This document shows positions 28,411 to 37,322 of a DNA stretch of 64,000 bases, piece after piece. Origin of the DNA: Pseudomonas sp. R37(2017) (lineage in GTDB: Bacteria > Pseudomonadota > Gammaproteobacteria > Pseudomonadales > Pseudomonadaceae). The stretch covers positions 372,001 through 436,000 of the forward strand of contig NZ_NEHO01000002.1 of assembly GCF_002113375.1 (NCBI RefSeq), read 5' to 3'. The position numbers and the translations under genes were made by a program. The notes beneath the pieces were generated by a model, which ran no database searches, was not told where the DNA came from, and saw only the letters and a program-made list of their open reading frames with translations. Within the stretch, counting starts at the first letter, position 1. The number at the start of each line of letters is the position of its first letter.

Positions 28411-29382
28411 ATGAAGCAATATCTCGAACTGGTCGCCCACGTCATCAAGAACGGCACCAAGCAGGCCAACCGTACCGGCGTGAACACCATCAGTTTCCCC
28501 GGCGCGATGCTGCGTTATGACTTGCAGGAAGGTTTTCCGGCGATCACCACGCGCAAGATGGCCTTCAAATCGGCCATTGGCGAAATGTGCGGTTTCCTGC
28601 GTGGCGTGAACAACGCGGCCGAGTTCCGCGCCCTGGGCTGCAAGGTCTGGGACCAGAACGCCAACGAAAACGCCCAGTGGCTGGCCAACCCGTTCCGCCA
28701 GGGCGAAGATGACCTCGGCGAGATCTACGGCGTGCAATGGCGCAAATGGCCGGCGTACAAGCAGATCCCGCTGAGCAATCCGGCTGCCATCGAGCAGACC
28801 CTGAAGCAAGGCTATCGCCAGATCGCCGAAGGTGAAGAGGATGGCCAGGCTTACGTGGTGCTGTACAAGGCTATCGACCAGGTCCGCCAGTGCGTCGACA
28901 CCATCATCAAGGACCCGGGCAGCCGTCGCATCCTGTTCCACGGCTGGAACTGCGCCCAGCTCGATGAAATGGCCCTGCCGCCGTGCCACCTGCTGTATCA
29001 GTTCCACCCGAATGTCGAGACCAGAGAGATTTCCTTGACGCTCTACATCCGCTCCAACGACCTGGGGCTTGGCACGCCATTCAACCTCACCGAAGGCGCT
29101 GCGCTGCTGAGCCTGATCGGTCGTCTGACGGGCTACACGCCGCGCTGGTTCACTTATTTCATCGGTGATGCCCACGTCTACGAAAACCACCTGGACATGC
29201 TTAACGAGCAGCTCAAGCGCGAGCCGTTCCCGATGCCCAAGCTGGTGATCAGTGATCGTGTGCCGGAGTTCGCCAAGACCGGTGTGTACCAGCCTGAATG
29301 GCTGGAGCTGGTCGAGCCGAGCGATTTCTCGCTGGAAGGCTACGAGCACCATGCGCCGATGACGGCGCCGATGGCGGTCTGA
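28411..29382 (+). CDS. thyA: Thymidylate synthase, long (insertion-bearing) type
   Basis: 323-residue enzyme that methylates dUMP to dTMP with methylenetetrahydrofolate. The catalytic cysteine is in [19 protein letters not shown] and GLGTPFNL are also conserved. It is about 60 residues longer than E. coli ThyA (264). The extra piece lies in the small domain (roughly residues 90-150, between [11 protein letters not shown] and the [12 protein letters not shown] segment), as in the Lactobacillus casei enzyme. Its substrate dihydrofolate product feeds FolA, encoded 13 kb downstream. Confidence 0.95.
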   Translation: MKQYLELVAHVIKNGTKQANRTGVNTISFPGAMLRYDLQEGFPAITTRKMAFKSAIGEMCGFLRGVNNAAEFRALGCKVWDQNANENAQWLANPFRQGEDDLGEIYGVQWRKWPAYKQIPLSNPAAIEQTLKQGYRQIAEGEEDGQAYVVLYKAIDQVRQCVDTIIKDPGSRRILFHGWNCAQLDEMALPPCHLLYQFHPNVETREISLTLYIRSNDLGLGTPFNLTEGAALLSLIGRLTGYTPRWFTYFIGDAHVYENHLDMLNEQLKREPFPMPKLVISDRVPEFAKTGVYQPEWLELVEPSDFSLEGYEHHAPMTAPMAV

Positions 29383-29392
29383 AGCAAACCAA

Positions 29393-29424
29393 TGTGGGAG
29401 CAAGCCCGCTCCCACATTTTATTT
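29393..29424. terminator. Single REP-like palindrome with T-run
   Basis: TGTGGGAGC at 29393-29401 and GCTCCCACA at 29408-29416 form a perfect hairpin followed by TTTTATTTT. It may serve as the terminator of thyA and, on the other strand, lies right after the cadR stop. Confidence 0.7.
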
Positions 29425-29434
29425 TGTGGTGTGC

Positions 29435-29884
29435 CTAGTGGCCGTGACTACGGCCAACATGAGAATGCTCGACCTCCGTCGCCACAACCCCGCCGCTCAC
29501 TTCCAGCCGCTGCAAGATCCCGCATTGATCGACATCTGGCCCTTCGCCACAGCGTTGGCGCAGGACGAGCAGTTGTGCCTGCAACGCCAGCAAGCCGTCG
29601 ATCCGTGCCTTTACATGGTGGATGTGCTCATCGATCAGCGCGTTGACGCTTTCGCACTGGTCCCGTGGGCTGTCGCGAAATGCCAGCAGACTGCGGATTT
29701 CCTCGAGGGTCATGTCGAGGGTGCGGCAGTTGCGGATGAAGGTCAGGCGCTCGGCGTGGGTCTGGGTGTAGACGCGATAATTGCCGTCACTGCGGGCTGG
29801 TTCCGGCAGAAGGCTCTCGCGCTCGTAGTAGCGGATCGTTTCCACGGCACAGTCCGTGAGCTTCGCCAATTCTCCAATCTTCAT
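29435..29884 (-). CDS. cadR: MerR-family Cd(II)/Pb(II)-responsive regulator
   Basis: 149-residue activator. Residues 1-70 are the MerR winged helix (MKIGELAKLTDCAVETIRYYE). The metal-site cysteines are Cys77 (DQCESV), Cys112 (RQRCGEG) and Cys121 (VDQCGI), the pattern of CadR/PbrR proteins. The tail EVEHSHVGRSHGH is histidine-rich, as in P. putida CadR. The start is ATG 29884, which gives the family N-terminus; the frame remains open into cadA but that part is not protein-like. It is divergent from cadA and should bind the dyad in the intergenic promoter and untwist it when metal binds. Confidence 0.93.
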   Translation of the reverse strand: MKIGELAKLTDCAVETIRYYERESLLPEPARSDGNYRVYTQTHAERLTFIRNCRTLDMTLEEIRSLLAFRDSPRDQCESVNALIDEHIHHVKARIDGLLALQAQLLVLRQRCGEGPDVDQCGILQRLEVSGGVVATEVEHSHVGRSHGH

Positions 29885-29916
29885 GACGGCAATCTCCAAC
29901 TCTCCAAAATGGGTGC

Positions 29917-29947
29917 TTGACCCTATAGTGGCTACAGGGTCTTTACT
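29917..29947 (+). promoter_or_regulatory. MerR-type promoter/operator of cadA
   Basis: -35 TTGACC (29917-29922) and -10 TTTACT (29942-29947) are separated by 19 bases, the overlong spacer typical of MerR-controlled promoters. The dyad ACCCTATAGTGGCTACAGGGT at 29920-29940 fills the spacer: the arms ACCCT and AGGGT are exact and the inner bases extend the symmetry. The expected regulator is CadR. Confidence 0.85.
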
Positions 29948-29977
29948 TGGCAACAGGCACTCTAATGGACGCAACCA

Positions 29978-32239
29978 ATGAGCGATTCCCTGCACTCCCA
30001 CAAACCCGGGGCTGAACACGAGCACAGCCACAAGCTCAAGCCCGTGCAAAAACATGACCACGGCGGTCACGGTGATTCCTGCTGTTCGTCCCGTACGACG
30101 GCGCCAGCGATAGTAATGCTGAGCGAAGCACCGACGGCCGGGGCCAGGCTGAGCAGCTTTCGCATTGAGGCGATGGACTGCCCGACCGAGCAGACGCTAA
30201 TTCAGACCACTCTTAGCAAGATGACCGGCGTGCAGCAGCTGGAGTTCAATCTGATTAATCGTGTGCTGATCGTGACCCACGATTTGCCTGGTATCGAGCC
30301 GATCATCGAGGCCATAAAGGCCTTGGGCATGGATGCCGAGCCGCTGGATCAGGGGGGTGAAACGCCGAAACCGGCGCCCCGGAAAAAGCCGTGGTGGCCC
30401 TTGGCGCTGTCCGGTGTCGGTGCATTGCTGGCAGAAGTCATCCACTTCACCGGTTTCGCGCCGAATTGGGTGGTGGCAGTTATCGCACTGGTCTCGATCC
30501 TCAGCGGCGGTCTGGGCACTTACAAAAAAGGCTGGATCGCCCTTAAAAACCGCAACCTGAACATCAATGCGCTGATGAGCATTGCCGTGACCGGCGCAGT
30601 GCTGATCGGCCAGTGGCCCGAAGCGGCCATGGTGATGTTCCTGTTCACCGTCGCCGAGTTGATCGAAGCCCGGTCCCTGGACCGCGCGCGCAATGCCATC
30701 GGCGGCCTGATGCAGATGACCCCGGACACGGCAACGGTGTTGCAGGCTGACGGGAGCTGGCTCGAGCAGGATGTCAAAACCATTGGGCTTGGCGCGCGGG
30801 TACGGATCCGTCCCGGTGAGCGCATCGGCCTGGACGGCGAGGTACTGTCCGGTCGCTCGACCATCGATCAGGCGCCAATCACCGGTGAAAGCCTGCCGGT
30901 GGAAAAAACCGTCGGCGACAAAGTATTCGCCGGCACCATCAATCAGGCCGGTTCACTGGAATACGCGGTCACTGCGGCGGCGGATAACTCGACCCTGGCG
31001 CGCATCATCCACGCCGTCGAGCAGGCCCAGGGCGCGCGGGCTCCAACCCAGCGTTTTGTCGACAGCTTCTCGAAAATCTACACCCCGGCGGTGTTCGTCC
31101 TGGCCTTGGCCGTGGCGGTAATCCCGCCATTGTTCATGGGCGCGTTGTGGTTTGACTGGATCTACCGGGCACTGGTGCTGCTGGTGGTGGCTTGCCCGTG
31201 TGCGCTGGTGATTTCCACGCCCGTGACCATCGTCAGCGGCCTCGCGGCGGCAGCGCGCAAAGGCATCCTGGTCAAGGGCGGCGTCTATCTGGAGGGCGGT
31301 TACAAGCTCGACGCCCTGGCCCTGGACAAGACCGGCACCATCACCCACGGCAAGCCGGTGCAGACCGATTACCTGTCGCTGGACCCGACCGTCGACGAGT
31401 CGGCACCCGCCATTGCCGCCGCACTGGCCGGGCGCTCGGATCACCCGGTTTCCCTGGCCATCGCCAAAGCGGCTGTGGATAAGCCAATCGCACCGCTGAT
31501 TGTGGATAACTTCGAAGCGTTGGGCGGGCGCGGTGTGCGCGGTGAGATCGACGGCCAGCTCTATCATTTGGGCAACCATCGCCTGGTGGAGGATCTGGGG
31601 CTGTGTTCGCCAGCGCTGGAAGAGAAACTGTTCGCCCTGGAAAAACAGGGCAAGTCGGTGGTGCTGCTGCTGGATTCGTCCGGCCCGTTGGCGCTGTTCG
31701 CCGTCGCCGATACGGTAAAAGAGTCCAGTCGCGAGGCCATCCGGCAATTGCATGACCTGGGCATCAAAACCTTGATGCTGACCGGCGATAACGTCCACAC
31801 CGCGCAAGCCATTGCCGGGCAGGTCGGCATCGATGAGGCCAGGGGCGACCTGTTGCCGGGTGACAAATTGCAGGCCATCGAGTCTCTTTATGCCCAGGGG
31901 CGCCGGGTCGGCATGGTCGGTGACGGTATCAACGATGCCCCGGCACTGGCGCGCTCCGAGATCGGTTTCGCCATGGCCGCCGCCGGCACCGATACAGCCA
32001 TCGAGACCGCCGATGTCGCCCTGATGGACGACGATCTTCGCAAGATCCCGGCATTCATTCGCCTGTCGCGGCAGACATCCAGCATCCTCAAGCAGAACAT
32101 CGCCCTGGCGTTGGTGATCAAGGCGATCTTTCTTGGGGTAACCTTCGCCGGGGTCGCTACCATGTGGATGGCAGTGTTCGCCGATATGGGCGTGAGCCTA
32201 CTGGTGGTGTTCAACGGTTTGCGCCTGCTGCGCAAATAA
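29978..32239 (+). CDS. cadA: Heavy-metal P1B-type ATPase (Cd/Zn/Pb exporter)
   Basis: 753-residue metal efflux pump. The N-terminus is histidine-rich (residues 6-31: HSHKP, HEHSHK, HDHGGHGD) and has a CC pair at 35-36. A heavy-metal-associated domain follows, with MDCPTEQ at 66-72 (a single Cys where many HMAs have CxxC). The transmembrane metal site is ACPCALVIS, the phosphorylation site is DKTGTITHGK, and the hinge is MVGDGINDAPALARS. The CPC motif with these features marks the Cd/Zn/Pb group rather than copper. It is induced through the CadR promoter just upstream. Confidence 0.94.
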   Translation: MSDSLHSHKPGAEHEHSHKLKPVQKHDHGGHGDSCCSSRTTAPAIVMLSEAPTAGARLSSFRIEAMDCPTEQTLIQTTLSKMTGVQQLEFNLINRVLIVTHDLPGIEPIIEAIKALGMDAEPLDQGGETPKPAPRKKPWWPLALSGVGALLAEVIHFTGFAPNWVVAVIALVSILSGGLGTYKKGWIALKNRNLNINALMSIAVTGAVLIGQWPEAAMVMFLFTVAELIEARSLDRARNAIGGLMQMTPDTATVLQADGSWLEQDVKTIGLGARVRIRPGERIGLDGEVLSGRSTIDQAPITGESLPVEKTVGDKVFAGTINQAGSLEYAVTAAADNSTLARIIHAVEQAQGARAPTQRFVDSFSKIYTPAVFVLALAVAVIPPLFMGALWFDWIYRALVLLVVACPCALVISTPVTIVSGLAAAARKGILVKGGVYLEGGYKLDALALDKTGTITHGKPVQTDYLSLDPTVDESAPAIAAALAGRSDHPVSLAIAKAAVDKPIAPLIVDNFEALGGRGVRGEIDGQLYHLGNHRLVEDLGLCSPALEEKLFALEKQGKSVVLLLDSSGPLALFAVADTVKESSREAIRQLHDLGIKTLMLTGDNVHTAQAIAGQVGIDEARGDLLPGDKLQAIESLYAQGRRVGMVGDGINDAPALARSEIGFAMAAAGTDTAIETADVALMDDDLRKIPAFIRLSRQTSSILKQNIALALVIKAIFLGVTFAGVATMWMAVFADMGVSLLVVFNGLRLLRK

Positions 32240-32255
32240 AGGATGAGGGACGGTT

Positions 32256-33119
32256 GTGCTGAGTGCCGAGCTGAAGGCGTTTTACATGGTGGCCCGCCTG
32301 GGCAGTATTACCCAGGCTGCCAAAAAGCTCGGCCTGAGCCAGCCGACGGTGACGACGCAGATCCGCAACCTCGAAAGTCAGTATTCGGTCGAACTGTTCT
32401 ACCGTGGCGGCCGGCGTCTGAGCGTCAGCGAGGAGGGCGCGCGCCTGCTGCCGATGGTCAAGGTGCTGATGCAGCAGGAAGCCGATATCGAGTTTTTCCT
32501 GCGCAACTGCGGCCAGGTCCAGGGCACATTGCGTATTGCCGCCACGGCGCCGTATTACATTCTCGACCTGGTGAAAACCTTCCGCGAGCGCCTGCCGCAG
32601 GTTGAGGTCTCGATGGAAATCGGCAACTCCCAGCAAGTGCTCGAAGCGCTGGAAGATTACCGGGTAGATGTCGCCGCATCGTCACAACTGCTCGATGACT
32701 CACGGCTGATTCGCCGGGTACTCGGCAGCGATCCGCTGGTGCTGGCGGTGCATCGCAATCATCCGTTGGCGGTTCATGATCACGTGCCGCTCGGCGCCTT
32801 GGCCGGACATACCCTGTTGATGCGCGAACCGGGTTCGACGACCCGACGCTTGACCGAAGAGTTGCTGGCCAGCGCTGGAGTGGGTTTCGGGCCGCTGCTG
32901 GAGATCGGCAGCCGCGAATCGATCCGCGAAGCGGTGCTGCGCAACATCGGCATCAGCATCATTGCCCGCCAGGAAGTGCCCCACGATCCGCAATTGCGGG
33001 TGCTGACCATCGAGAATGCGCCGCAGATTCCCGAATACCTGTACTGCCTCAAGGAGCGTAAAAACGCGCGGCTGCCGGCGGCGTTTCTCGGGTTGGCGCA
33101 GGAAATGGCGCCGGTCTGA
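32256..33119 (+). CDS. LysR-family regulator, aminoethylphosphonate-associated type
   Basis: 287-residue regulator. The N-terminal winged helix is residues 1-60 (FYMVARLGSITQAAKKLGLSQ); the effector domain starts about residue 90 (GTLRIAATAPYYILDLVKTF). The GTG start at 32256 follows GAGGGA. The sequence resembles the LysR group that accompanies 2-aminoethylphosphonate catabolism genes (phn_lysR), and the gene lies ahead of an aminophosphonate transporter on the same strand. It begins 16 bases after cadA, but cadA is unlikely to be a functional partner. It probably controls the promoter before the ATPase gene. Confidence 0.85.
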   Translation: MLSAELKAFYMVARLGSITQAAKKLGLSQPTVTTQIRNLESQYSVELFYRGGRRLSVSEEGARLLPMVKVLMQQEADIEFFLRNCGQVQGTLRIAATAPYYILDLVKTFRERLPQVEVSMEIGNSQQVLEALEDYRVDVAASSQLLDDSRLIRRVLGSDPLVLAVHRNHPLAVHDHVPLGALAGHTLLMREPGSTTRRLTEELLASAGVGFGPLLEIGSRESIREAVLRNIGISIIARQEVPHDPQLRVLTIENAPQIPEYLYCLKERKNARLPAAFLGLAQEMAPV

Positions 33120-33144
33120 GATCTTCTTTGTCTGTCCCGGCCTC

Positions 33145-33208
33145 ATCGCGAGCGTGCTCGCTCCTACGGTTGATCGCATTCCCCCTGTAGGAGCGAGCAT
33201 GCTCGCGA
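33145..33208. repeat. REP doublet, compact outward arrangement
   Basis: TCGCGAGCGTGCTCGCTCCTAC then TGTAGGAGCGAGCATGCTCGCGA; 64 bp. It separates the LysR gene from the transporter genes. Confidence 0.87.
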
Positions 33209-33339
33209 TGGCGGTAGACCAGCCAGCACAGGAATACCCAAAAATCCCGAATACCACTATCGGCGGTTTTTGCCTTACTGCCACATGACGGACTCATTAC
33301 AGCTCTAGGATGGCCCCATCTGCTCGATGAGGTCCGTCC

Positions 33340-34416
33340 ATGAACAACTCGATCACAACTGCCCTGACCAACCCCGGCACACCGATGAAGGTGCGCGGCG
33401 TCCAGAAACGTTTTGGCGCCTTCACGGCGCTGGATAACGTTTCCCTCGATGTCGCGGCCGGTGAACTGGTGTGTCTGCTGGGCCCTTCTGGCTGTGGCAA
33501 AACCACCTTGCTGCGCTGCATCGCCGGTCTGGAGCAGCAGGACAGCGGCGAGTTGTACCTGGGCGACCGCAATGTTTCCCACCTGGCACCCCAGGCGCGG
33601 GACTACGGCATTCTGTTCCAGTCCTACGCGTTGTTTCCCAATCTCACCGTCGAAGCGAACATTGCCTACGGTCTCGCCGGCAATGGGCGTGATCAGGTTC
33701 GCCAACGAGTCGGTCAGATGCTGGAACTGGTCGGCTTGAGCGGCAGCGAGAAAAAATACCCGGGCCAGTTGTCCGGCGGCCAGCAGCAACGTGTCGCCCT
33801 GGCCCGCGCCCTGGCCCCGGCGCCTTCGCTATTGCTGCTCGACGAGCCGATGTCGGCCCTGGATGCCCGGGTGCGCGAGCATCTGTGCACCGAACTGCGT
33901 CAACTGCAACGCAGCCTCGGCATCACCACCCTGATGGTTACCCACAATCAGGACGAAGCCATGCTGATGGCCGACCGCATCGCCGTGATGAACAACGGCA
34001 AGGTCGAGCAATACGCCACGCCCCAGGACATCTACAACCGTCCGGCCACGCCGTTCGTGGCGGAGTTCGTCGGCCAGGGCAACTGGTTGCCGTTCCAGCG
34101 CAGCAGTGACAGCCACGCCCAGGTCGGCGGGATGAACCTGCGTCTGGCCGATGGCGGCGCCAAGACCGCCTCGGGCCGTTTGTTCTGTCGTCCGGAGGCG
34201 ATCAACGTCAACCCGCTGGTGCATGAGGAAAACCTGTTCCCGGCGAAGGTTCGTGAAATCACCTTCCTCGGCAACCGCTGCCGCATGAGCTTCGAACTCG
34301 ATCATTTGCCGGGCCATGCACTGTTGGCGGAACTGGCACCGGAAGCCATGCCGCGCCTTGGCGCCCAGCAGATCATGGTCGCCTTGCCGCCGCGCAGCCT
34401 GCAGGTGTTTGCCTGA
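33340..34416 (+). CDS. phnT2: Aminophosphonate ABC transporter ATP-binding protein
   Basis: 358-residue ATPase. Walker A GPSGCGKTT lies near 48-56, the signature is LSGGQQQRVALARAL, and Walker B is LLLLDEPMSALD, with a TOBE-like C-terminal domain. The family is the putative 2-aminoethylphosphonate importer group that travels with a two-domain permease. The ATG has GAGG upstream. The 130 bases before it contain a partial dyad, CCGAATACCACTATCGG at 33247-33263, a candidate site for the LysR protein. The stop overlaps the permease start (TGATG). A generic Fe(III)/thiamine-type importer is the alternative reading of the domain alone; the neighbours argue for phosphonate. Confidence 0.86.
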   Translation: MNNSITTALTNPGTPMKVRGVQKRFGAFTALDNVSLDVAAGELVCLLGPSGCGKTTLLRCIAGLEQQDSGELYLGDRNVSHLAPQARDYGILFQSYALFPNLTVEANIAYGLAGNGRDQVRQRVGQMLELVGLSGSEKKYPGQLSGGQQQRVALARALAPAPSLLLLDEPMSALDARVREHLCTELRQLQRSLGITTLMVTHNQDEAMLMADRIAVMNNGKVEQYATPQDIYNRPATPFVAEFVGQGNWLPFQRSSDSHAQVGGMNLRLADGGAKTASGRLFCRPEAINVNPLVHEENLFPAKVREITFLGNRCRMSFELDHLPGHALLAELAPEAMPRLGAQQIMVALPPRSLQVFA

Positions 34417-36140
34417 TGAGCGCGAACATCGCGTTGCCGCTGCCGCATAAGCAGGTTCGGCAGATAGCCCGTGCCGAGATCGGTGACCGGTTGTTCGTGG
34501 TCGGTGGCAAGGTCCTGCTGCTGGTGTTGCTCGGCGTCGCCGTGTTGATGCCGTTGCTGGCGATTTTCTGGCGTGGTTTCAGCGCCGAGGCCGGGCAGGG
34601 CGGGGGCTGGCTCGCAGCGAAGGAATTGGTGACCAGCGAAAACTTTCACTGGTTGCTGGGTAACAGCTTGAAGGTTTCCCTCAGCGTTGCGGCCATTGTC
34701 GTACCGCTGGCCTACCTGTTTGCCTACGCGCTGCAACGCACCATGATTGCGGGCAAAGGCATCTGGCGTGGCATCTCGTTGCTGCCATTGATGGCGCCAT
34801 CGATGTTGCCCGGCATCGCACTGGTCTACCTGTTCGGTAACCAGGGCATGTTGCGCGGCCTGCTCTCGGACAACATCTACGGCTTCTGGGGCATTGTGCT
34901 CGGCGAGGTCATCTACACCTTCCCGCACGCCCTGATGATTCTGCTGTCAGCCTTGTCCCTGGCCGATGCGCGACTGTTCGATGCCGCCTCCAGCATGGGC
35001 GCCAGTCCGGCGAAAGCCTTTCGCAGCATCACCTGGCCGGCGACCCGTCAGGCGGTATTCGCTGCCTTCTGCCTGGTGTTCACCCTGACCATCACCGATT
35101 TTGGTGTGCCCGTGGTGGTCGGTGGCGACTATCAGGTGTTGGCGCTTGAAGCCTACAAGGCGGTGGTGGGTCAGCAGCAATTCGGTCGCGGGGCGTTGAT
35201 CGGCATGGTGTTGCTGCTGCCCGCGCTGTTCAGCTTCGGTGTCGATGCCTGGTTGCGTCGACGTCATGGTGACGCCATGAGCGGCCGCGCCCAGGTGTTC
35301 AAACCCGCGCCATCGAAACTGCGCGATGGTTGCTACCTGGCCATCGTGCTGCTGATCAGCGCGGCGTTGCTGCTGGTGTTCGGCATGGCGGTGTTCTCGT
35401 CCCTGGTGAAGTTCTGGCCGTACAACCTGTCGTTGTCGCTCAACCATTATCAGTTCAACGAAACCGCTGGCGGTGGCTGGCTGGCCTACGGCAACAGCCT
35501 GAAGATGGCCTTGGGCACGGCATTGATCGGCAGCCTGCTGATCTTCACCGGCGCCTACCTGATGGAAAAAACCAAAGGCCAGCGCGGCTTGAACCTGACC
35601 TTGCGCATGCTCAGTTTCGTCCCGATGGCGGTGCCGGGTCTGGTGTTGGGGTTGGGTTACGTCTTCTTCTTCAACCTCACCGGCAACCCGCTGCACGTGC
35701 TCTACGGCACCATGACCCTGCTGATCGTCTGCACCATTGCGCACTATTTGACCACCGCGCAAATGACCGCCACCACTGCGCTGCGTCAACTCGACGCCGA
35801 GTTCGAAGCCGCCGCGCTGTCGCTCAAGGCGCCGCTGTACCGCCACTACCTGCGCGTCACCGTGCCGATCTGCCTGCCGGCCTTGCTGGACATCGTGCGC
35901 TACCTGTTCGTCTCGGCGATGACCACTGTCTCGGCGGCGATTTTCCTCTACAGCCCCGACACCATCCTCGCGGCGGTGGCGGTGCTGAATATGGACGACG
36001 CCGGCAACGTCGGCGGCGCGGCGGCAATGTCGACCCTGATTCTGTTCACCTCGGCGGGTGTGTCCCTGCTGCTGGCCTGGGCCTCGCGCGGTTTGCTGCG
36101 CCGCTCCCAGGCCTGGCGGCAGACCACGCCCGGTCACTGA
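34416..36140 (+). CDS. phnU2: Aminophosphonate ABC transporter permease, two fused domains
   Basis: 574-residue permease carrying two permease units in one chain, with about twelve helices. Each half has an EAA-type coupling loop: FDAASSMGASPAKAFRSITWP in the first and EFEAAALSLKAPLYRHYLRVTVP in the second. A fused arrangement is usual in the 2-aminoethylphosphonate (PhnU2) and Fe(III) (FbpB) groups. It is joined to the ATPase by a one-base TGATG overlap. One such chain can pair with two copies of the ATPase. Confidence 0.87.
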   Translation: MSANIALPLPHKQVRQIARAEIGDRLFVVGGKVLLLVLLGVAVLMPLLAIFWRGFSAEAGQGGGWLAAKELVTSENFHWLLGNSLKVSLSVAAIVVPLAYLFAYALQRTMIAGKGIWRGISLLPLMAPSMLPGIALVYLFGNQGMLRGLLSDNIYGFWGIVLGEVIYTFPHALMILLSALSLADARLFDAASSMGASPAKAFRSITWPATRQAVFAAFCLVFTLTITDFGVPVVVGGDYQVLALEAYKAVVGQQQFGRGALIGMVLLLPALFSFGVDAWLRRRHGDAMSGRAQVFKPAPSKLRDGCYLAIVLLISAALLLVFGMAVFSSLVKFWPYNLSLSLNHYQFNETAGGGWLAYGNSLKMALGTALIGSLLIFTGAYLMEKTKGQRGLNLTLRMLSFVPMAVPGLVLGLGYVFFFNLTGNPLHVLYGTMTLLIVCTIAHYLTTAQMTATTALRQLDAEFEAAALSLKAPLYRHYLRVTVPICLPALLDIVRYLFVSAMTTVSAAIFLYSPDTILAAVAVLNMDDAGNVGGAAAMSTLILFTSAGVSLLLAWASRGLLRRSQAWRQTTPGH

Positions 36141-36179
36141 ATCTGCACAACCCCTCAACTCAAAAAACAGGAAAAGATC

Positions 36180-37205
36180 ATGTTCAAGCCTATGGCCCTG
36201 GCCGCTGCTGTCCTCACCGCTTTCAGCCTGAACGCCTTTGCGGCGAAAACCGAGTTGACGGTGTACACCGCCCTCGAAGCCGAACAACTGAAGACCTACA
36301 AAGAGGCTTTCGAGAAGGCCAACCCGGACGTCGAAATCAAGTGGGTGCGCGATTCCACCGGCATCATCACCGCCAAACTGCTGGCTGAAAAAGAACGCCC
36401 GCAGGCCGACGCCGTGTGGGGCCTGGCGGCTTCCAGCCTGGCGATCCTCGATCAGCAAGGCATGCTGCAAAGCTACGCACCGAAGGACCTGGGCAAGATC
36501 GGCGGCAACTACCGCGACGCCGCCAACCCGCCAGCCTGGGTCGGCATGGACGTCTGGGCCGCGACCATTTGCTTCAACACCGTCGAAGCCGAGAAGCAGG
36601 GCCTGACCAAACCCGTGAGCTGGCAGGACCTGACCAAGCCTGAGTACAAAGGCAAGATCGTCATGCCGAACCCGGCCTCGTCCGGCACCGGCTTCCTCGA
36701 CGTCAGCGCCTGGTTGCAAACCTTCGGCGAGAAGCAGGGCTGGGCGTACATGGACGGCCTGCACCAGAACATCGGCCAGTACGTTCACTCCGGTTCCAAG
36801 CCTTGCAAGCTGGCGGCGGCCGGCGAATTCCCGATCGGCATTTCCTTCGAGTACCCGGCCGTTCAGCTGAAGCGCCAGGGCGCGCCGCTGGACATCATCC
36901 TGCCGAAGGAAGGCCTGGGCTGGGAGATCGAAGCGACTGCCGTGATCAAGGGCACTGCCCACGAGGACGCGGCGAAGAAACTGGCTGACTTCTCCGCCAG
37001 CCCCGAGGCGATGGAACTCTACAAAGAAAACTTCGCCGTACTCGCCCAGCCTGGCATCGCCAAGCCACAGACCGAATTGCCGGCAGACTACGAGCAGCGC
37101 CTGATCAAGAACGACTTCGCCTGGGCCTCGAAGAATCGCGACGAGATCCTGACCGAATGGCGCAAGCGCTATGACGGCAAGTCCGAGAAAGTAGTAGCCA
37201 AGTAA
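36180..37205 (+). CDS. phnS2: Aminophosphonate ABC transporter substrate-binding protein
   Basis: 341-residue periplasmic binding protein. The signal peptide spans residues 1-20 (ending NAFA), and the mature start is AKTELTVYTALEAEQLKTY, which resembles Fe(III)-binding and 2-aminoethylphosphonate-binding proteins. WVRDSTGIITAKLLAEKERPQADAVWG lies in lobe 1 and SSGTGFLDVSAWLQ in the cleft region. No paired tyrosines typical of ferric-binding proteins stand out near the end, and the neighbours favour an aminophosphonate ligand. The start ATG 36180 follows CAGGAAAA. Confidence 0.87.
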   Translation: MFKPMALAAAVLTAFSLNAFAAKTELTVYTALEAEQLKTYKEAFEKANPDVEIKWVRDSTGIITAKLLAEKERPQADAVWGLAASSLAILDQQGMLQSYAPKDLGKIGGNYRDAANPPAWVGMDVWAATICFNTVEAEKQGLTKPVSWQDLTKPEYKGKIVMPNPASSGTGFLDVSAWLQTFGEKQGWAYMDGLHQNIGQYVHSGSKPCKLAAAGEFPIGISFEYPAVQLKRQGAPLDIILPKEGLGWEIEATAVIKGTAHEDAAKKLADFSASPEAMELYKENFAVLAQPGIAKPQTELPADYEQRLIKNDFAWASKNRDEILTEWRKRYDGKSEKVVAK

Positions 37206-37231
37206 GATTTTTATCGGCTGAAAGGGCCTCT

Positions 37232-37293
37232 TCGCGAGCAAGCCCGCTCCCACAGGAGTACGCATTCCAATGTGGGAGCGGGCTTGCTCGCGA
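37232..37293. repeat. REP doublet inside the phosphonate cluster
   Basis: TCGCGAGCAAGCCCGCTCCCACA then TGTGGGAGCGGGCTTGCTCGCGA; 62 bp. The arms carry matched substitutions (CCC/GGG), so pairing is kept. It lies between the binding-protein gene and the oxidoreductase gene. Confidence 0.87.
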
Positions 37294-37322
37294 AAGCGGT
37301 TTCAAATTCAGGACAAGACCCC

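Noticed and set aside
29885..30070. N-terminal extension of cadR
   Set aside because: The frame is open into cadA, but the MerR family N-terminus (MKIGELAK) starts at 29884 and the extension would cover the cadA promoter.
33247..33263. Dyad CCGA..TCGG as a firm LysR operator
   Set aside because: The symmetry is partial and short; it is mentioned only as a candidate in the ATPase gene entry.
34947..37265. Very long open frame (772 codons) on the minus strand
   Set aside because: It lies antisense to the aminophosphonate permease and binding-protein genes, its translation is low-complexity and rich in Gln/Arg/His, and it has no ribosome site or family resemblance. It is a by-product of GC-rich codon use.
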